A DNA stretch of 64,000 nucleotides from assembly GCA_945910005.1 (NCBI GenBank), contig OX246746.1, positions 40,051,005 to 40,115,004 of the forward strand. The letters run 5' to 3'. Source of the DNA: Isoperla grammatica. Lineage: Eukaryota; Arthropoda; Insecta; Plecoptera; Perlodidae. Shown here piece by piece: positions 19,527 to 30,765 of the stretch. The position numbers were made by a program, and so were the translations under genes. The notes below the pieces were generated by a model. It was given only the letters and a program-made list of their open reading frames with translations, did no database searches and was not told where the DNA came from. Each line of letters begins with the position of its first letter. Positions within the stretch are counted from its first letter, which is position 1.

Positions 19527-21496
19527 GAGGAGCCAGCAAATAATGCCTGCCGAGCCCCCCCCACCCCTTCCACCACACGCGCCTCCTTGGGGAACAGAAC
19601 AACGCAACCGGTGGAGCCAGCAGGTAATGCCTGCCGACCCTCCCCCCCCCCTTCCACCACACCCGCCTCCTTGGGGAACAGAACAACGCAACCGGTGGAG
19701 CCAGCAGGTAATGCGTGCCACCCTCCCCACCCCTTCCACCACACGCGCCTCCTTGGGGAACAGAACAACGCAACCGGTGGAGCCAGCAGGTAATGCGTGC
19801 CGACCCTCCCCCCCCTTCCACCACACGCGCCTCCTTGGGGAACAGAACAACGCAACCGGTGGAGCCAGCAGGTAATGCGTGCCGACCCTCCCCCCCCTTC
19901 CACCACACGCGCCTCCTTGGGGAACAGAACAACGCAACCGGTGGAGCCAGCAGGTAATGCGTGCCACCCTCCCCCCCCTTCCACCACACGCGCCTCCTTG
20001 GGGAACAGAACAACGCAACCGGTGGAGCCAGCAGGTAATGCCTGCCGAGCCCCCCCCACCCCTTCCACAACACGCGCCTCCTTGGGGAACAGAACAACGC
20101 AACCGGTGGAGCCAGCAGGTAATGCGTGCCGACCCTCCCCCCCCCCTTCCACAACACGCGCCTCCTTGGGGAACAGAACAACGCAACCGGTGGAGCCAGC
20201 AGGTAATGCGTGCCGACCCTCCCCCCCCTTCCACCACACGCGCCTCCTTGGGGAACAGAACAACGCAACCGGTGGAGCCAGCAGGTAATGCGTGCCGACC
20301 CTCCCCCCCCTTCCACCACACGCGCCTCCTTGGGGAACAGAACAACGCAACCGGTGGAGCCAGCAGGTAATGCGTGCCACCCTCCCCCCCCTTCCACCAC
20401 ACGCGCCTCCTTGGGGAACAGAACAACGCGACCGGTGGAGCCAGCAGGTAATGCGTGCCGACCCTCCCCCCCCTTCCACCACACGCGCCTCCTTGGGGAA
20501 CAGAACAACGCAACCGGTGGAGCCAGCAGGTAATGCGTGCCACCCTCCCCACCCCTTCCACCACACGCGCCTCCTTGGGGAACAGAACAACGCAACCGGT
20601 GGAGCCAGCAGGTAATGCGTGCCGACCCTCCCCCCCCTTCCACCACACGCGCCTCCTTGGGGAACAGAACAACGCAACCGGTGGAGCCAGCAGGTAATGC
20701 GTGCCGACCCTCCCCCCCCTTCCACCACACGCGCCTCCTTGGGGAACAGAACAACGCAACCGGTGGAGCCAGCAGGTAATGCGTGCCGACCCTCCCCCCC
20801 CTTCCACCACACGCGCCTCCTTGGGGAACAGAACAACGCAACCGGTGGAGCCAGCAGGTAATGCGTGCCACCCTCCCCACCCCTTCCACCACACGCGCCT
20901 CCTTGGGGAACAGAACAACGCAACCGGTGGAGCCAGCAGGTAATGCCTGCCGACCCTCCCCCCCCTTCCACCACACGCGCCTCCTTGGGGAACAGAACAA
21001 CGCAACCGGTGGAGCCAGCAGGTAATGCGTGCCGACCCTCCCCCCCCTTCCACCACACGCGCCTCCTTGGGGAACAGAACAACGCAACCGGTGGAGCCAG
21101 CAGGTAATGCGTGCCGACCCTCCCCCCCCTTCCACCACACGCGCCTCCTTGGGGAACAGAACAACGCAACCGGTGGAGCCAGCAGGTAATGCGTGCCACC
21201 CTCCCCCACCCCTTCCACCACACGCGCCTCCTTGGGGAACAGAACAACGCAACCGGTGGAGCCAGCAGGTAATGCGTGCCGACATTCCCCCCCCTTCCAC
21301 CACACGCGCCTCCTTGGGGAACAGAACAACGCAACCGGTGGAGCCAGCAGGTAATGCGTGCCGACCCTCCCCCCCCCTTCCACCACACGCGCCTCCTTGG
21401 GGAACAGAACAACGCAACCGGTGGAGCCAGCAGGTAATGCCTGCCGACCCTCCCCCCCCCCTTCCACCACACGCGCCTCCTCGGGGAACAGAACAA
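19527..21496 (+). repeat. 82-bp minisatellite, about 24 copies, in hAT-1 5' region
   Basis: The unit contains GGAGCCAGCAGGTAATGCG, a C-run of 6-9, CCACCACACGCGCCTCC and GGGGAACAGAACAACGC. Length varies by a few bases, mainly in the C-run. The derivative element at 36588 has a single, diverged version of the unit (about 36725-36800), so the array grew from the transposon's own sequence. 82 is not a multiple of 3 and the minus strand has no stop in any frame, which yields three spurious 655-697-residue frames. Confidence 0.95.
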
Positions 21497-21574
21497 CGTG
21501 AATCGACTTGCATTTGTTTGTTTGTTCTTTGTTTATGTACGTGATAAATGACGTTCTGCATTATCATTATAAAT

Positions 21575-22372
21575 ATGGCAACAATTGATTTAAAGTGTAA
21601 GAAATCATTCGCGTGGACCTACTTTGAAAAAAAAAGTGAAAAAGTGAAGTGGAAGTGAAGTGCAAAAAGTGTGGTAAGACTTTGCAGTGGAAATCGTCGA
21701 CAGGATCAATGGTGAAACATTTAAAGGGCGTGCATAACATACTACCAGAAGCCGAGAGTGAAGAGATCGACCCTGATGACTCTCAGCCTTTGAAGAAGAC
21801 GCAAGCAACTTTAACTCCCTTTGGCATTACGTCAGGTCGGCCATGCAATGCTTCACGGCAATACGAGGTGACAAAACGGATGGCAAAAATGATTGCCCAA
21901 CATAATTTACCACTTCATTTTGTTGAAAACGTGGGTTTTCGCAATCTCATGAGTTAAAGCGAGCCAAGCTGGAAACCAGTGTCATTTGAGACCATTAAGC
22001 AATTAAAAGAAACACAGGAAAAAGAGATACGACAAACCTTACAGGCACTCTTGAAAGAAAATCCGTTTACTAGCCTAACTAGCGATGGTTGGACATCCAT
22101 TTCCATTAAGGCATTTTTAGTAATTACAGGCTCGAAAATCATGTCAAACTCTGATATGCAAAACTATGGTCTTGGACACTGTGTTACTGTCCGAAGGCAC
22201 ACTGCAGGAAGCATATATACAGAAAGTGATTCAGGAATGGGGTGATAACGGAAAAATTCCAGCAATCGTCCATGATAACGCTGCAAAGATCAAGGAAGAG
22301 ACGGAACACATGAACGAAGGAGTTGACATTGGTTGTTGCCAGTGTGCATTACAGATGCCATGGGAATGAAGG
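21575..22372 (+). pseudogene. hAT-1 transposase, N-terminal part (BED zinc finger)
   Basis: ATG 21575 opens MATIDLKCKKSFAWTYFEKK. The frame then breaks inside a GTGAAGTG repeat (about 21640). The next frame gives VKCKKCGKTLQWKSSTGSM and VKHLKGVH, a BED-type finger (CxxC...HxxxxH), then TLTPFG and a TAA at 21955-21957. After it come SFETIKQLKETQEKEIRQTL, FTSLTSDGWTSISIKAFL (a typical hAT core block, SDGWTS) and, in another frame from about 22170, IPAIVHDNAAKI (the hAT DNA motif) and DIGCCQCALQMP. At that last point the 52-bp array begins. The role would be DNA cut-and-paste; this copy is dead. Confidence 0.85.
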
Positions 22373-25300
22373 CACCCACCCTAAATCACGTCATTGTGCA
22401 TTACGGATGCCATAGGAATGAAGGCACACACCCTAAATCACGTCATTGTGCATTACGGATGCCATGAGAATGAAGGCACCCACCCTAGATCACGTCATTG
22501 TGCATTACGGATGCCTTAGGAATGAAGGCACACACCCTACATCACGTCATTGTGCATTACGGATGCCATGGGAATGAAGGCACCCACCCTACATCACGTC
22601 ATTGTGCATTACGGATGCCATGAGAATGAAGGCACACACCCTACATCACGTCATTGTGCATTACGGATGCCATGAGAATGAAGGCACACACCCTACATCA
22701 CGTCATTGTGCATTACGGATGCCATGAGAATGAAGGCACACACCCTACATCACGTCATTGTGCATTACGGATGCCATGAGAATGAAGGCACCCACCCTAA
22801 ATCACGTCATTGTGCATTACGGATGCCATGGGAATGAAGGCACCCACCCTAAATCACGTCATTGTGCATTACGGATGCCATGGGAATGAAGGCACCCACC
22901 CTAAATCACGTCATTGTGCATTACGGATGCCATGGGAATGAAGGCACCCACCCTAAATCAAGTCATTGTGCATTACGGATGCCATGGGAATGAAGCCACC
23001 CACCCTAAATCACGTCATTGTGCATTATGGATGCCATGAGGATGAAGGCACCCACCCTACATCACGTCATTGTGCATTACGGATGCCATGGGAATGAAGG
23101 CACCCACCCTAAATCACGTCATTGTGCATTACGGATGCCATGAGAATGAAGGCACACACCCTACATCACGTCATTGTGCATTACGGATGCCATGAGAATG
23201 AAGGTACACACCCTACATCACGTCATTGTGCATTACGGATGCCATGAGAATGAAGGCACACACCCTACATCACGTCATTGTGCATTACGGATGCCATGGG
23301 AATGAAGGCACCCACCCTACATCACGTCATTGTGCATTACGGATGCCATGAGAATGAAGGCACACACCCTACATCACGTCATTGTGCATTACGGATGCCA
23401 TGAGAATGAAGGCACACACCCTACATCACGTCATTGTGCATTACGGATGCCATGAGAATGAAGGCACACACCCTACATCACGTCATTGTGCATTACGGAT
23501 GCCATGAGAATGAAGGCACCCACCCTAAATCACGTCATTGTGCATTACGGATGCCATGGGAATGAAGGCACCCACCCTAAATCACGTCATTGTGCATTAC
23601 GGATGCCATGGGAATGAAGGCACCCACCCTAAATCACGTCATTGTGCATTACGGATGCCATGGGAATGAAGGCACCCACCCTAAATCAAGTCATTGTGCA
23701 TTACGGATGCCATGGGAATGAAGCCACCCATCCTAAATCACGTCATTGTGCATTATGGATGCCATGAGGATGAAGGCACCCACCCTACATCACGTCATTG
23801 TGCATTACGGATGCCATGGGAATGAAGGCACCCACCCTAAATCACGTCATTGTGCATTACGGATGCCATGAGAATGAAGGCACACACCCTACATCACGTC
23901 ATTGTGCATTACGGATGCCATGAGAATGAAGGCACACACCCTACATCACGTCATTGTGCATTACGGATGCCATGAGAATGAAGGCACACACCCTACATCA
24001 CGTCATTGTGCATTATGGATGCCATGAGAATGAAGGCACCCACCCTTAATCACGTCATTGTGCATTACGGATGCCATGAGAATGAAGGCACACACCCTAC
24101 ATCACGTCATTGTGCATTACGGATGCCATGAGAATGAAGGCACCCACCCTAAATCACGTCATTGAGCATTACGGATGCCATGAGAATCAGAGTTGAGTAG
24201 TAACTTTTTGAAAGTAACGCGTTCGCGTTACTTTTTCGGTAACTTTTAGGCTAACTAGTTACTTTTTCCTCGACAGTAACTTTTAACGTTGAAAGTTACT
24301 ATTGATAAGGAACTTTAAAAAAAAAATGAAAAGTTACTTTTGAAACAGCCTATGGTTTTTTAAATGTACCAACAGCAAAACACTCGTATTGTGGGTGTTT
24401 CAGGTCAAAAATCTTCGACCCCCCCCCCCCCCCCATTCCTAGAATTCATACATAACTGTATCCTTTGGAAACCATTCCAGCAGCAGCCGGCTAAATAGGT
24501 TGAATGGGAACTGAGTGACAACCAATAAAAATAGGTGGATGTTATTTCTTTGTGTGAGCAACACTGCTTTGCTAGGACCTCACACTATTATCGAAGGTGT
24601 CCGGAAGACGTTATAGTTCGTAGTAGTATTTGGGAAATGGATTAGTGGATGTATTATTGTAAATTATTACAAATTGTAATAAACGTAGCATGCTGAATGT
24701 TCCATGGCCGTGAAAACTTTAACGCACTTATACCTTCGGCTCTTTTGTTGACATGTCCAATTTTGACTTCCTATTCACTGTTAGTCTTTACAAAACTCAG
24801 GCTGCTGTTCTAATGATTTCCAACATACTCCGCCCGGCGCCCGCCAGCAAGGATTAGCGGGTTGAATGAAACTTGAAAGCAATATTATCAAAATTTCCCA
24901 TCAAAATTTCCTAAAAGTAACTTTTAAAGTAACTTTTAAAGTAACTTTTAATTTTCTAAGTAACTTTTAGTTACTTTTTCCAACAAGGAACTTTTAACGT
25001 TTAAAAGTTACTTTTAAAGGCAAGTAACTTAACTTTTTAAAAGTTCCTTTTTAAAAGTAACTTACGCAACTCTGATGAGAATGAAGGCACACACCCTACA
25101 TCACATCATTGTGCATTACGGATGCCATGAGAATGAAGGCACACACCATAAATCACGTCATTGAGCATTACGGATGCCATGGGAATGAAGGCACCCACCC
25201 TAAATCACGTCATTGAGCATTACTGATGCCATGGGAATGAAGGCACCCACCCTAAATCACGTCATTGTGCATTACGGATGCCATGAGAATGAAGGCACAC

Positions 25301-26626
25301 ACCCTACATCACGTCATTGTGCATTACGGATGCCATGAGAATGAAGGCACCCACCCTAAATCACGTCATTGAGCATTACGGATGCCATGGGAATGAAGGC
25401 ACCCACCCTAAATCACGTCATTGTGCATTACGGATGCCATGAGAATGAAGGCACCCACCCTAAATCACGTCATTGAGCATTACGGATGCCATGAGAATGA
25501 AGGCACCCACCCTAGATCACGTCATTGAGCATTACGGATGCCATGAGAATGAAGGCACCCACCCTAAATCACGTCATTGTGCATTACGGATGCCATGGGA
25601 ATGAAGGCACCCACCCTAGATCACGTCATTGAGCATTACGGATGCCATGAGAATGAAGGCACCCACCCTAAATCACGTCGTTGTGCATTACGGATACCAT
25701 GGGAATGAAGGCACCCACCCTAAATCACGTCATTGTGCATTACGGATGCCATGAGAATGAAGGCACCCACCCTAGATCACGTCATTGAGCATTACGGATG
25801 CCATGAGAATGAAGGCACCCACCCTAAATCACGTCGTTGTGCATTACGGATGCCATGGGAATGAAGGCACCCACCCTAAATCACGTCATTGTGCATTACG
25901 GATGCCATGGGAATGAAGGCACCCACCCTAAATCACGTCATTGAGCATTACGGATGCCATGAGAATGAAGGCACCCACCCTAGATCACGTCATTGAGCAT
26001 TACGGATGCCATGAGAATGAAGGCACCCACCCTAAATCACGTCATTGTGCATTACGGATGCCATGGGAATGAAGGCACCCACCCTACATCACGTCATTGT
26101 GCATTACGGATGCCATGAGAATGAAGGCACCCACCCTAGATCACGTCATTGGGCATTACAGATGCCATGAGGATGAAGGCACCCACCCTAAATCACGTCA
26201 TTGAGCATTACGGATGCCATGAGAATGAAGGCACCCACCCTAAATCACGTCATTGAGCATTACGGATGCCATGAGAATGAAGGCACCCACCCTAAATCAC
26301 GTCATTGTGCATTACGGATGCCATGGGAATGAAGGCACCCACCCTACATCACGTCATTGTGCATTACGGATGCCATGAGAATGAAGGCACCCACCCTACA
26401 TCACGTCATTGAGCATTACGGATGCCATGGGAATGAAGGCACACACCTTAGATCACGTCATTGGGCATTACAGATGCCATGAGAATGAAGGCACCCACCC
26501 TAAATCACGTCATTGAGCATTACGGATGCCATGGGAATGAAGGCACACACCTTAGATCACGTCATTGGGCATTACAGATGCCATGAGAATGAAGGCACCC
26601 ACCCTAAATCACATAATTGTGCCAAC
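22337..26626 (+). repeat. 52-bp minisatellite, about 65 copies, inside hAT-1 transposase coding
   Basis: The unit has GTGCATTACGGATGCCATG, AATGAAGGCACCCACCCTA and AATCACGTCATT; the 52-bp spacing is regular (22396, 22448 and on). The first unit coincides with the transposase codons for CALQMP, so the array grew from coding sequence. Variants repeat in blocks: the AAGCCACC variant recurs 728 bp apart (22991 and 23719), exactly 14 units, which shows segmental duplication. An 887-bp hAT-type element (24188-25074) interrupts it. Confidence 0.95.
24188..25074. mobile_element. Non-autonomous hAT-type element (887 bp) in the 52-bp array
   Basis: Ends CAGAGTTG...CAACTCTG with imperfect longer terminal repeats rich in AAAGTAAC/GTTACTTT. 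Exact 8-bp duplications ATGAGAAT lie at 24180-24187 and 25075-25082. No coding is seen. A C-run of about 15 sits at 24420. CAGAG-type ends with an 8-bp duplication point to hAT. Confidence 0.88.
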
Positions 26627-26639
26627 AATCAACGCCGCG

Positions 26640-27327
26640 AGCCACCTTGTCGGCCACTTCAGCTTTAGCCCAATGGCTACGAGCGAGTTAAAAACGGCAG
26701 CAGCTCATCAGTGAACCGGAGCAAAGCCACTCAAACCAATACAGTATTGCCGTACAAGGTGGAACTTGATGGTCGACAAATTTGAAACTTGAAAGGTTGA
26801 TTAAACTGCGCCTTCCGATATTTGCTGTACTGCACAATAGCAAGCTTATCAAGCCAGCTAATGTAAAAGGTTTGGATCTCTCAGCAAGCCAGTGGGACAC
26901 TCATTCGTATCTGATTCCAATTTTTAAAAAATTGGAAATTGCAAATACTCTACTGTGTGGCAAAGAATGTTTCCATTTCTATGTTATCCTGTCCTGGACA
27001 GGGTTAAAACGTTTATTGTTTGGGAAGAGGAGGACAGCGCAATGATGGCGGCATTTAAACATGATCTGCGAACTCAAATAGAAAGGAAATTTATTTTCAA
27101 CTTCTGCGAATTCCCTGGGATTGCGTCTTTCTTGGACCCAAGATTTAAGCTGTTGAATTTTTTGCCTGAAGCAAAAAAAAACAAGTGATGAGCAAGATTG
27201 CTGACTTGTGTGGCGCTGTACCTCAACCCAACGAAGTTGACGAAATGGTTAATGCAGAAGAAGACTTCTTCGGAGAAATCTTGGCTGAACCAAGGACAAA
27301 GAATGCTGAAACCGAATACAAAATGTA
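26640..27327 (+). pseudogene. hAT-1 transposase, middle part
   Basis: It resumes after the 52-bp array with ASHLVGHFSFSPMATSELK, an insertion/stop, then KPLKPIQYCRTRWNLMVDKF (the hAT TRWN block), LERLIKLRLPIFAVLHN, and in a further frame VLDRVKTFIVWEEEDSAMM, FIFNFCEFPGIASFLDPRFK (the hAT ASFLDPRFK block) and ADLCGAVPQPNEVDEMV. At least three frame changes or stops are visible. Confidence 0.85.
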
Positions 27328-28231
27328 GTTTATTTTCTTCTAGTATTTTATTTTTATTTATTTCTTAATTGGTTTACTCAACCACAGTCATAAATAATTG
27401 TCGTCGGTCCTTTTGTCGCCTGTACTGACATTCCAGATACCTTATCACGTAGCTGGGTAGTCATTTGTGAACATAGGGCCTACATTATGGATATTTAAGA
27501 ACATAAGAAATGACTAACATGTCAATTGTCTAGGAAGTAGGAAAGGAACTAATTAGGAAAAACTTGTCAAAACGAAGTACGGACGTATTTTTATTACACC
27601 CTGCACTTCGGTCAACTGCTTCACATTTCAATAGATTCGAAAACACCAATGAGTGTGTTGCCAGTTGTTGAGTTCTCAAAAATAAGCACGATAGGGCGGA
27701 GTGTTATAGTGACAGGTGGCATCAGCCGGCTTGAAGGCATTCTGGTTGGTTTGCTGCTGCTAACAGTAACAGAGGGGATTAGGGTGGGGGAGGGGGTGGA
27801 GATAGGACAATAGGTGACTCATACCTCTCACTGCAGTCAGAATGGATTGTCACTTATTCCTTGATTTTGCTATCTGTCTTCCATAGATAACTTTATCCCA
27901 GATGCATTGATGCATTGAAAGATGCATGCATTGAAATTGCCCAGATGCATTGAAATTTATAGTTTCTAGAAGATTAAGAATGTTAATTTCCTAGCGTTGT
28001 TATCTCCATGAGAACGTCGAACGCTCGCTTATGATTTTAAATTATATTTATTTACACATTGTCATGACGTAAAGGCACAGTTTCTGGGTTCGATCCTCAG
28101 CCGTCGCAACCTTATATATGGTGATATCATTTGCAATTATAGGTCCTCATCACATACAACTCTCCTCAACATTACAATTTTTTATTTGTGAAGACTCTTC
28201 CAGACTGATACTTAAACACATTTTTGTGACA
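27328..28231 (+). other. Possible transposase intron within hAT-1
   Basis: No coding is seen between two adjoining transposase segments. The left edge reads AAAAT/GTAGTT and the right edge TTTTTGTGACAG/GTATAAAC, so a spliced intron is plausible. It also contains a B-box-like GGGTTCGATCC near 28087, perhaps a SINE remnant. A later insertion is an equal alternative. Confidence 0.4.
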
Positions 28232-28432
28232 GGTATAAACAAGCTGCACCAGTTTTGCGGTCGAGAGATGCACTCAGCTGGTGGAGAGATAACAAGCTCG
28301 TTTATCCACGCCTTGCCACTCTCGCGCGCCAATACCTTTGCGTGCCGGCTACATCTGTTGCCAGCGAGAGATTTTTCTCTGCTGCTGGCCTGGTGATACA
28401 AAAACAGATGACAAGACTTCTCCCGGAGACTT
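28232..28432 (+). pseudogene. hAT-1 transposase C-terminus (dimerisation region)
   Basis: It encodes YKQAAPVLRSRDALSWWRDN, then KLVYPRLATLARQYLCVPAT and SVASERFFSAAGLVIQKQ, the hallmark hAT C-terminal dimerisation block. The 44-bp array starts within the last of these codons (GLVIQKQ...RLLPE), so the original terminus has been replaced by repeats. Confidence 0.9.
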
Positions 28433-29310
28433 CCTGGTGATACAAAAACAGAGGACGAGACTCCTCCCGGAGACTTCCTGGTGATACAAAAACAGATGAC
28501 AAGACTTCTCCCGGAGACTTCCTGGTGATACAAAAACAGAGGACGAGACTCCTCCCGGAGACTTCCTGGTGATACAAAAACAGACGACGAGACTTCTCCC
28601 GGAGACTTCCTGGTGATACAAAAACAGATGACAAGACTTCTCCAGGAGACTTCCTGGTGATACAAAAACAGAGGACGAGACTCCTCCCGGAGACTTCCTG
28701 GTGATACAAAAACAGACGACGAGACTTCTCCCGGAGACTTCCTGGTGATACAAAAACAGACGACGAGACTTCTCCCGGAGACTTCCTGGTGATACAAAAA
28801 CAGAGGACGAGACTCCTCCCGGAGACTTCCTGGTGATACAAAAACAGACGACGAGACTTCTCCCGGAGACTTCCTGGTGTTACCAAAAGAGAGGACGAGA
28901 CTTCTCCCGGAGACTTCCTGGTGATACAAAAACAGAGAACGAGACCTCCCGGAGACTTCCTGGTGATACAAAAACAGACGACGAGACTTCTCCCGGAGAC
29001 TTCCTGGTGATACAAAAACAGAGGACGAGACTCCTCCCGGAGACTTCCTGGTGATACGACAACAGAGGACGAGACTTCTCCCGGAGACTTTCTGGTGATA
29101 CAAGACAGACGACGAGACTTCTCCCGGAGACTTCCTGGTGATACAAAAACAGAGAACGAGACCTCCCGGAGACTTCCTGGTGATACGAAACAGAGGACGA
29201 GACTTCTCCCGGAGACTTCCTGGTGATACGAAACAGAGGACGAGACTCCTCCCGGAGACTTCCTGGTGATACGACAACAGAGGACGAGACTTCTCCCGGA
29301 GACTTTGTCT
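28389..29310 (+). repeat. 44-bp minisatellite, about 21 copies, from hAT-1 transposase 3' coding
   Basis: The unit contains CCTGGTGATACAAAAACAG, ACGAGACTTCTCCCGG and AGACTT, with unit starts at 28389, 28433 and so on. A few units lack A bases or have CC/TC swaps. The first unit is the transposase coding for LVIQKQ...LLPE. Minus-strand frames of 362-375 residues through it are repeat artefacts. Confidence 0.94.
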
Positions 29311-29961
29311 GCACTACTTTTCCTAAACCAAAATATGGCATACGAAATTGAAATAAAAGTGAGAAACTTATATAAACATGTACAAATCAACTGGTTGATT
29401 TAGACGTGTGTGGGCTGAGAAACCACAAATTAATTGTTTGTCGTACTTTTTAGGTTCCTACTTTCTGCAATTCATGACATTCATGACACGATGCATCCTC
29501 CAGTGCACAATGTATGACAAGAAAGCAGATACGTAAGAACAATTTACTTATTTTATTATACAACAAATGTTTATCAGACTAGTAGTTTAGTAGACCAATA
29601 TTATTAATATTAATTAATAAATATGTCTTGATTGTGAACAGTCTGGCTAATACTTGTTCTATTACTATTTATTTTCCTTGAAATATCTTGCTTTATGTAC
29701 GTGCTTCAGTTGTGCATTGAGAGAAATGTTTTTTTACTCGACATGATTACTGCAGGCGTATTCCGAGATGCTAACCGAGCGAGCGGGGTGCATATCGTTC
29801 GTCCCCGTCTTCGCGCCCCGCGCACTTCACAAGGCCTAGCGACAACCTTTAAATCAAGCCTACACATCGAAAAATACGATTTCAGGAACCAGGTATCCGG
29901 GTAATATGAGAGCTGGAACCGGTTCCGAATTTTACTGCCCGATGTCATCCCTAGTAAATTT
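29311..29961 (+). other. hAT-1 3' terminal region and right target duplication
   Basis: Non-coding. The stretch 29640-29953 is shared with the derivative element at 36588-37154 (CTGGCTAATACTTGTTC, TTACTGCAGGCGTATTCCGAG). It ends in the inverted repeat at 29939-29953, followed by the duplication GTAAATTT (29954-29961). Confidence 0.85.
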
Positions 29962-30602
29962 CCCCATGCAAGTTTTGCCAGGACCACATACTATACACAT
30001 TAACTTGCATTAGGACAAATATGAGTAACTGAGTGTAATGTAATACGTGATAGGTGGAGGTAGCAAAAATGAGGTTCAGGACATTGCGGTTTACCTTCTT
30101 CTACAGACGAAAGGTTAAACATTCCCTTCATTCTAAATGTTTACATAATTCTTGATGTTGAAATGTTTCAACGTCTTCTACTACCATCAAGAAATAGCAT
30201 ACATACTACCTATCAGTACAGAATACTTAGCATCTTTGTACAGCTGGCACGGCTGAGCAAGCCTACTGATTAGTAAGTTGAGATTAATTTATAAGATTAA
30301 TAACTAATAAGATTAGTTTAGAGATAAGATTAGATTAATGACTTGAGTACTATTAATTTACTACAGTGTTGTATTACTGATACCTAATTTTAGCTAGTCA
30401 TTTTATTGATTTGACATCTTAGTATGAAACTTATTATTGTTAGTTTTTGACAAATCCGATATCAACGTATCGCATAGATCGATGGATGCTAATAAATACA
30501 AGACAATACAATACAATACAATACAGTACGCATGACGTTTAGCTGTATGTAGATAGAGAGAACAAAAACTGTGTTTGATAAGTTTATGCTCCATATACTT
30601 AC
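29962..30602. other. Fas1 intronic sequence, no other feature
   Basis: AT-rich; includes a short TACAATACAATACAATACAG pentamer tract near 30510. No gene is seen. Confidence 0.5.
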
Positions 30603-30765
30603 ATGGTATCCAAAATCATTCATGAAGAGTTTCTTATATGTTGACGGATCGTTAATTTCTGTGTGCCGCCATGCCAGATCCCGGGGTACAAAGTAGGTGA
30701 ACTTTTTCTTCATGGAAGTTAATTCTTTGTTGAAGTCATGCTGTTTTCCCAGGAAAAAGGTTTTG
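30603..30765 (-). CDS. Fas1: Fas1 exon E3 (start of FAS1 domain 4)
   Basis: 163 bp. Acceptor TTTGTTTATAG before 30765; donor GTAAGT at 30602-30597 (minus strand). Its first base completes the codon left by exon E2 (AA+C). It then encodes KTFFLGKQHDFNKELTSMKK and KFTYFVPRDLAWRHTEINDP, ending KKLFMNDFGYH in phase 0. FTYFVPRDLAW is the first conserved strand of a FAS1 domain in the form I know from insect Fas1. Confidence 0.85.

Larger units (their letters stand above)
19390..29953 (+). mobile_element. hAT-1 DNA transposon, 10.6 kb, swollen by three internal minisatellites
   Basis: The left end is TAGGGATGACATCGG (19390) and the right end CCGATGTCATCCCTA (to 29953), a perfect inverted repeat. 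Exact 8-bp duplications GTAAATTT flank it. Inside, in plus-strand order: 82-bp array, BED-finger N-terminus of a hAT transposase, 52-bp array, transposase middle, possible intron, hAT C-terminal dimerisation region, 44-bp array, 3' terminal region. Without the arrays and a nested 887-bp element it would be near 3.3 kb, ordinary for hAT. The transposase is broken by frameshifts and stops. A 567-bp internal-deletion derivative of the same family lies at 36588-37154. It fills about 92% of the intron between Fas1 exons E3 and E4. Confidence 0.92.

Noticed and set aside
19474..21567. Three long minus-strand reading frames (655-697 residues) and many plus-strand 80-170-residue frames
   Set aside because: All are shadows of the stop-free 82-bp tandem unit; the peptides are pure repeats with no domain.
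28150..29390. Minus-strand frames of 362-375 residues
   Set aside because: They arise from the 44-bp array, whose length cycles the reading frame; the actual coding signal there is the plus-strand hAT transposase C-terminus.
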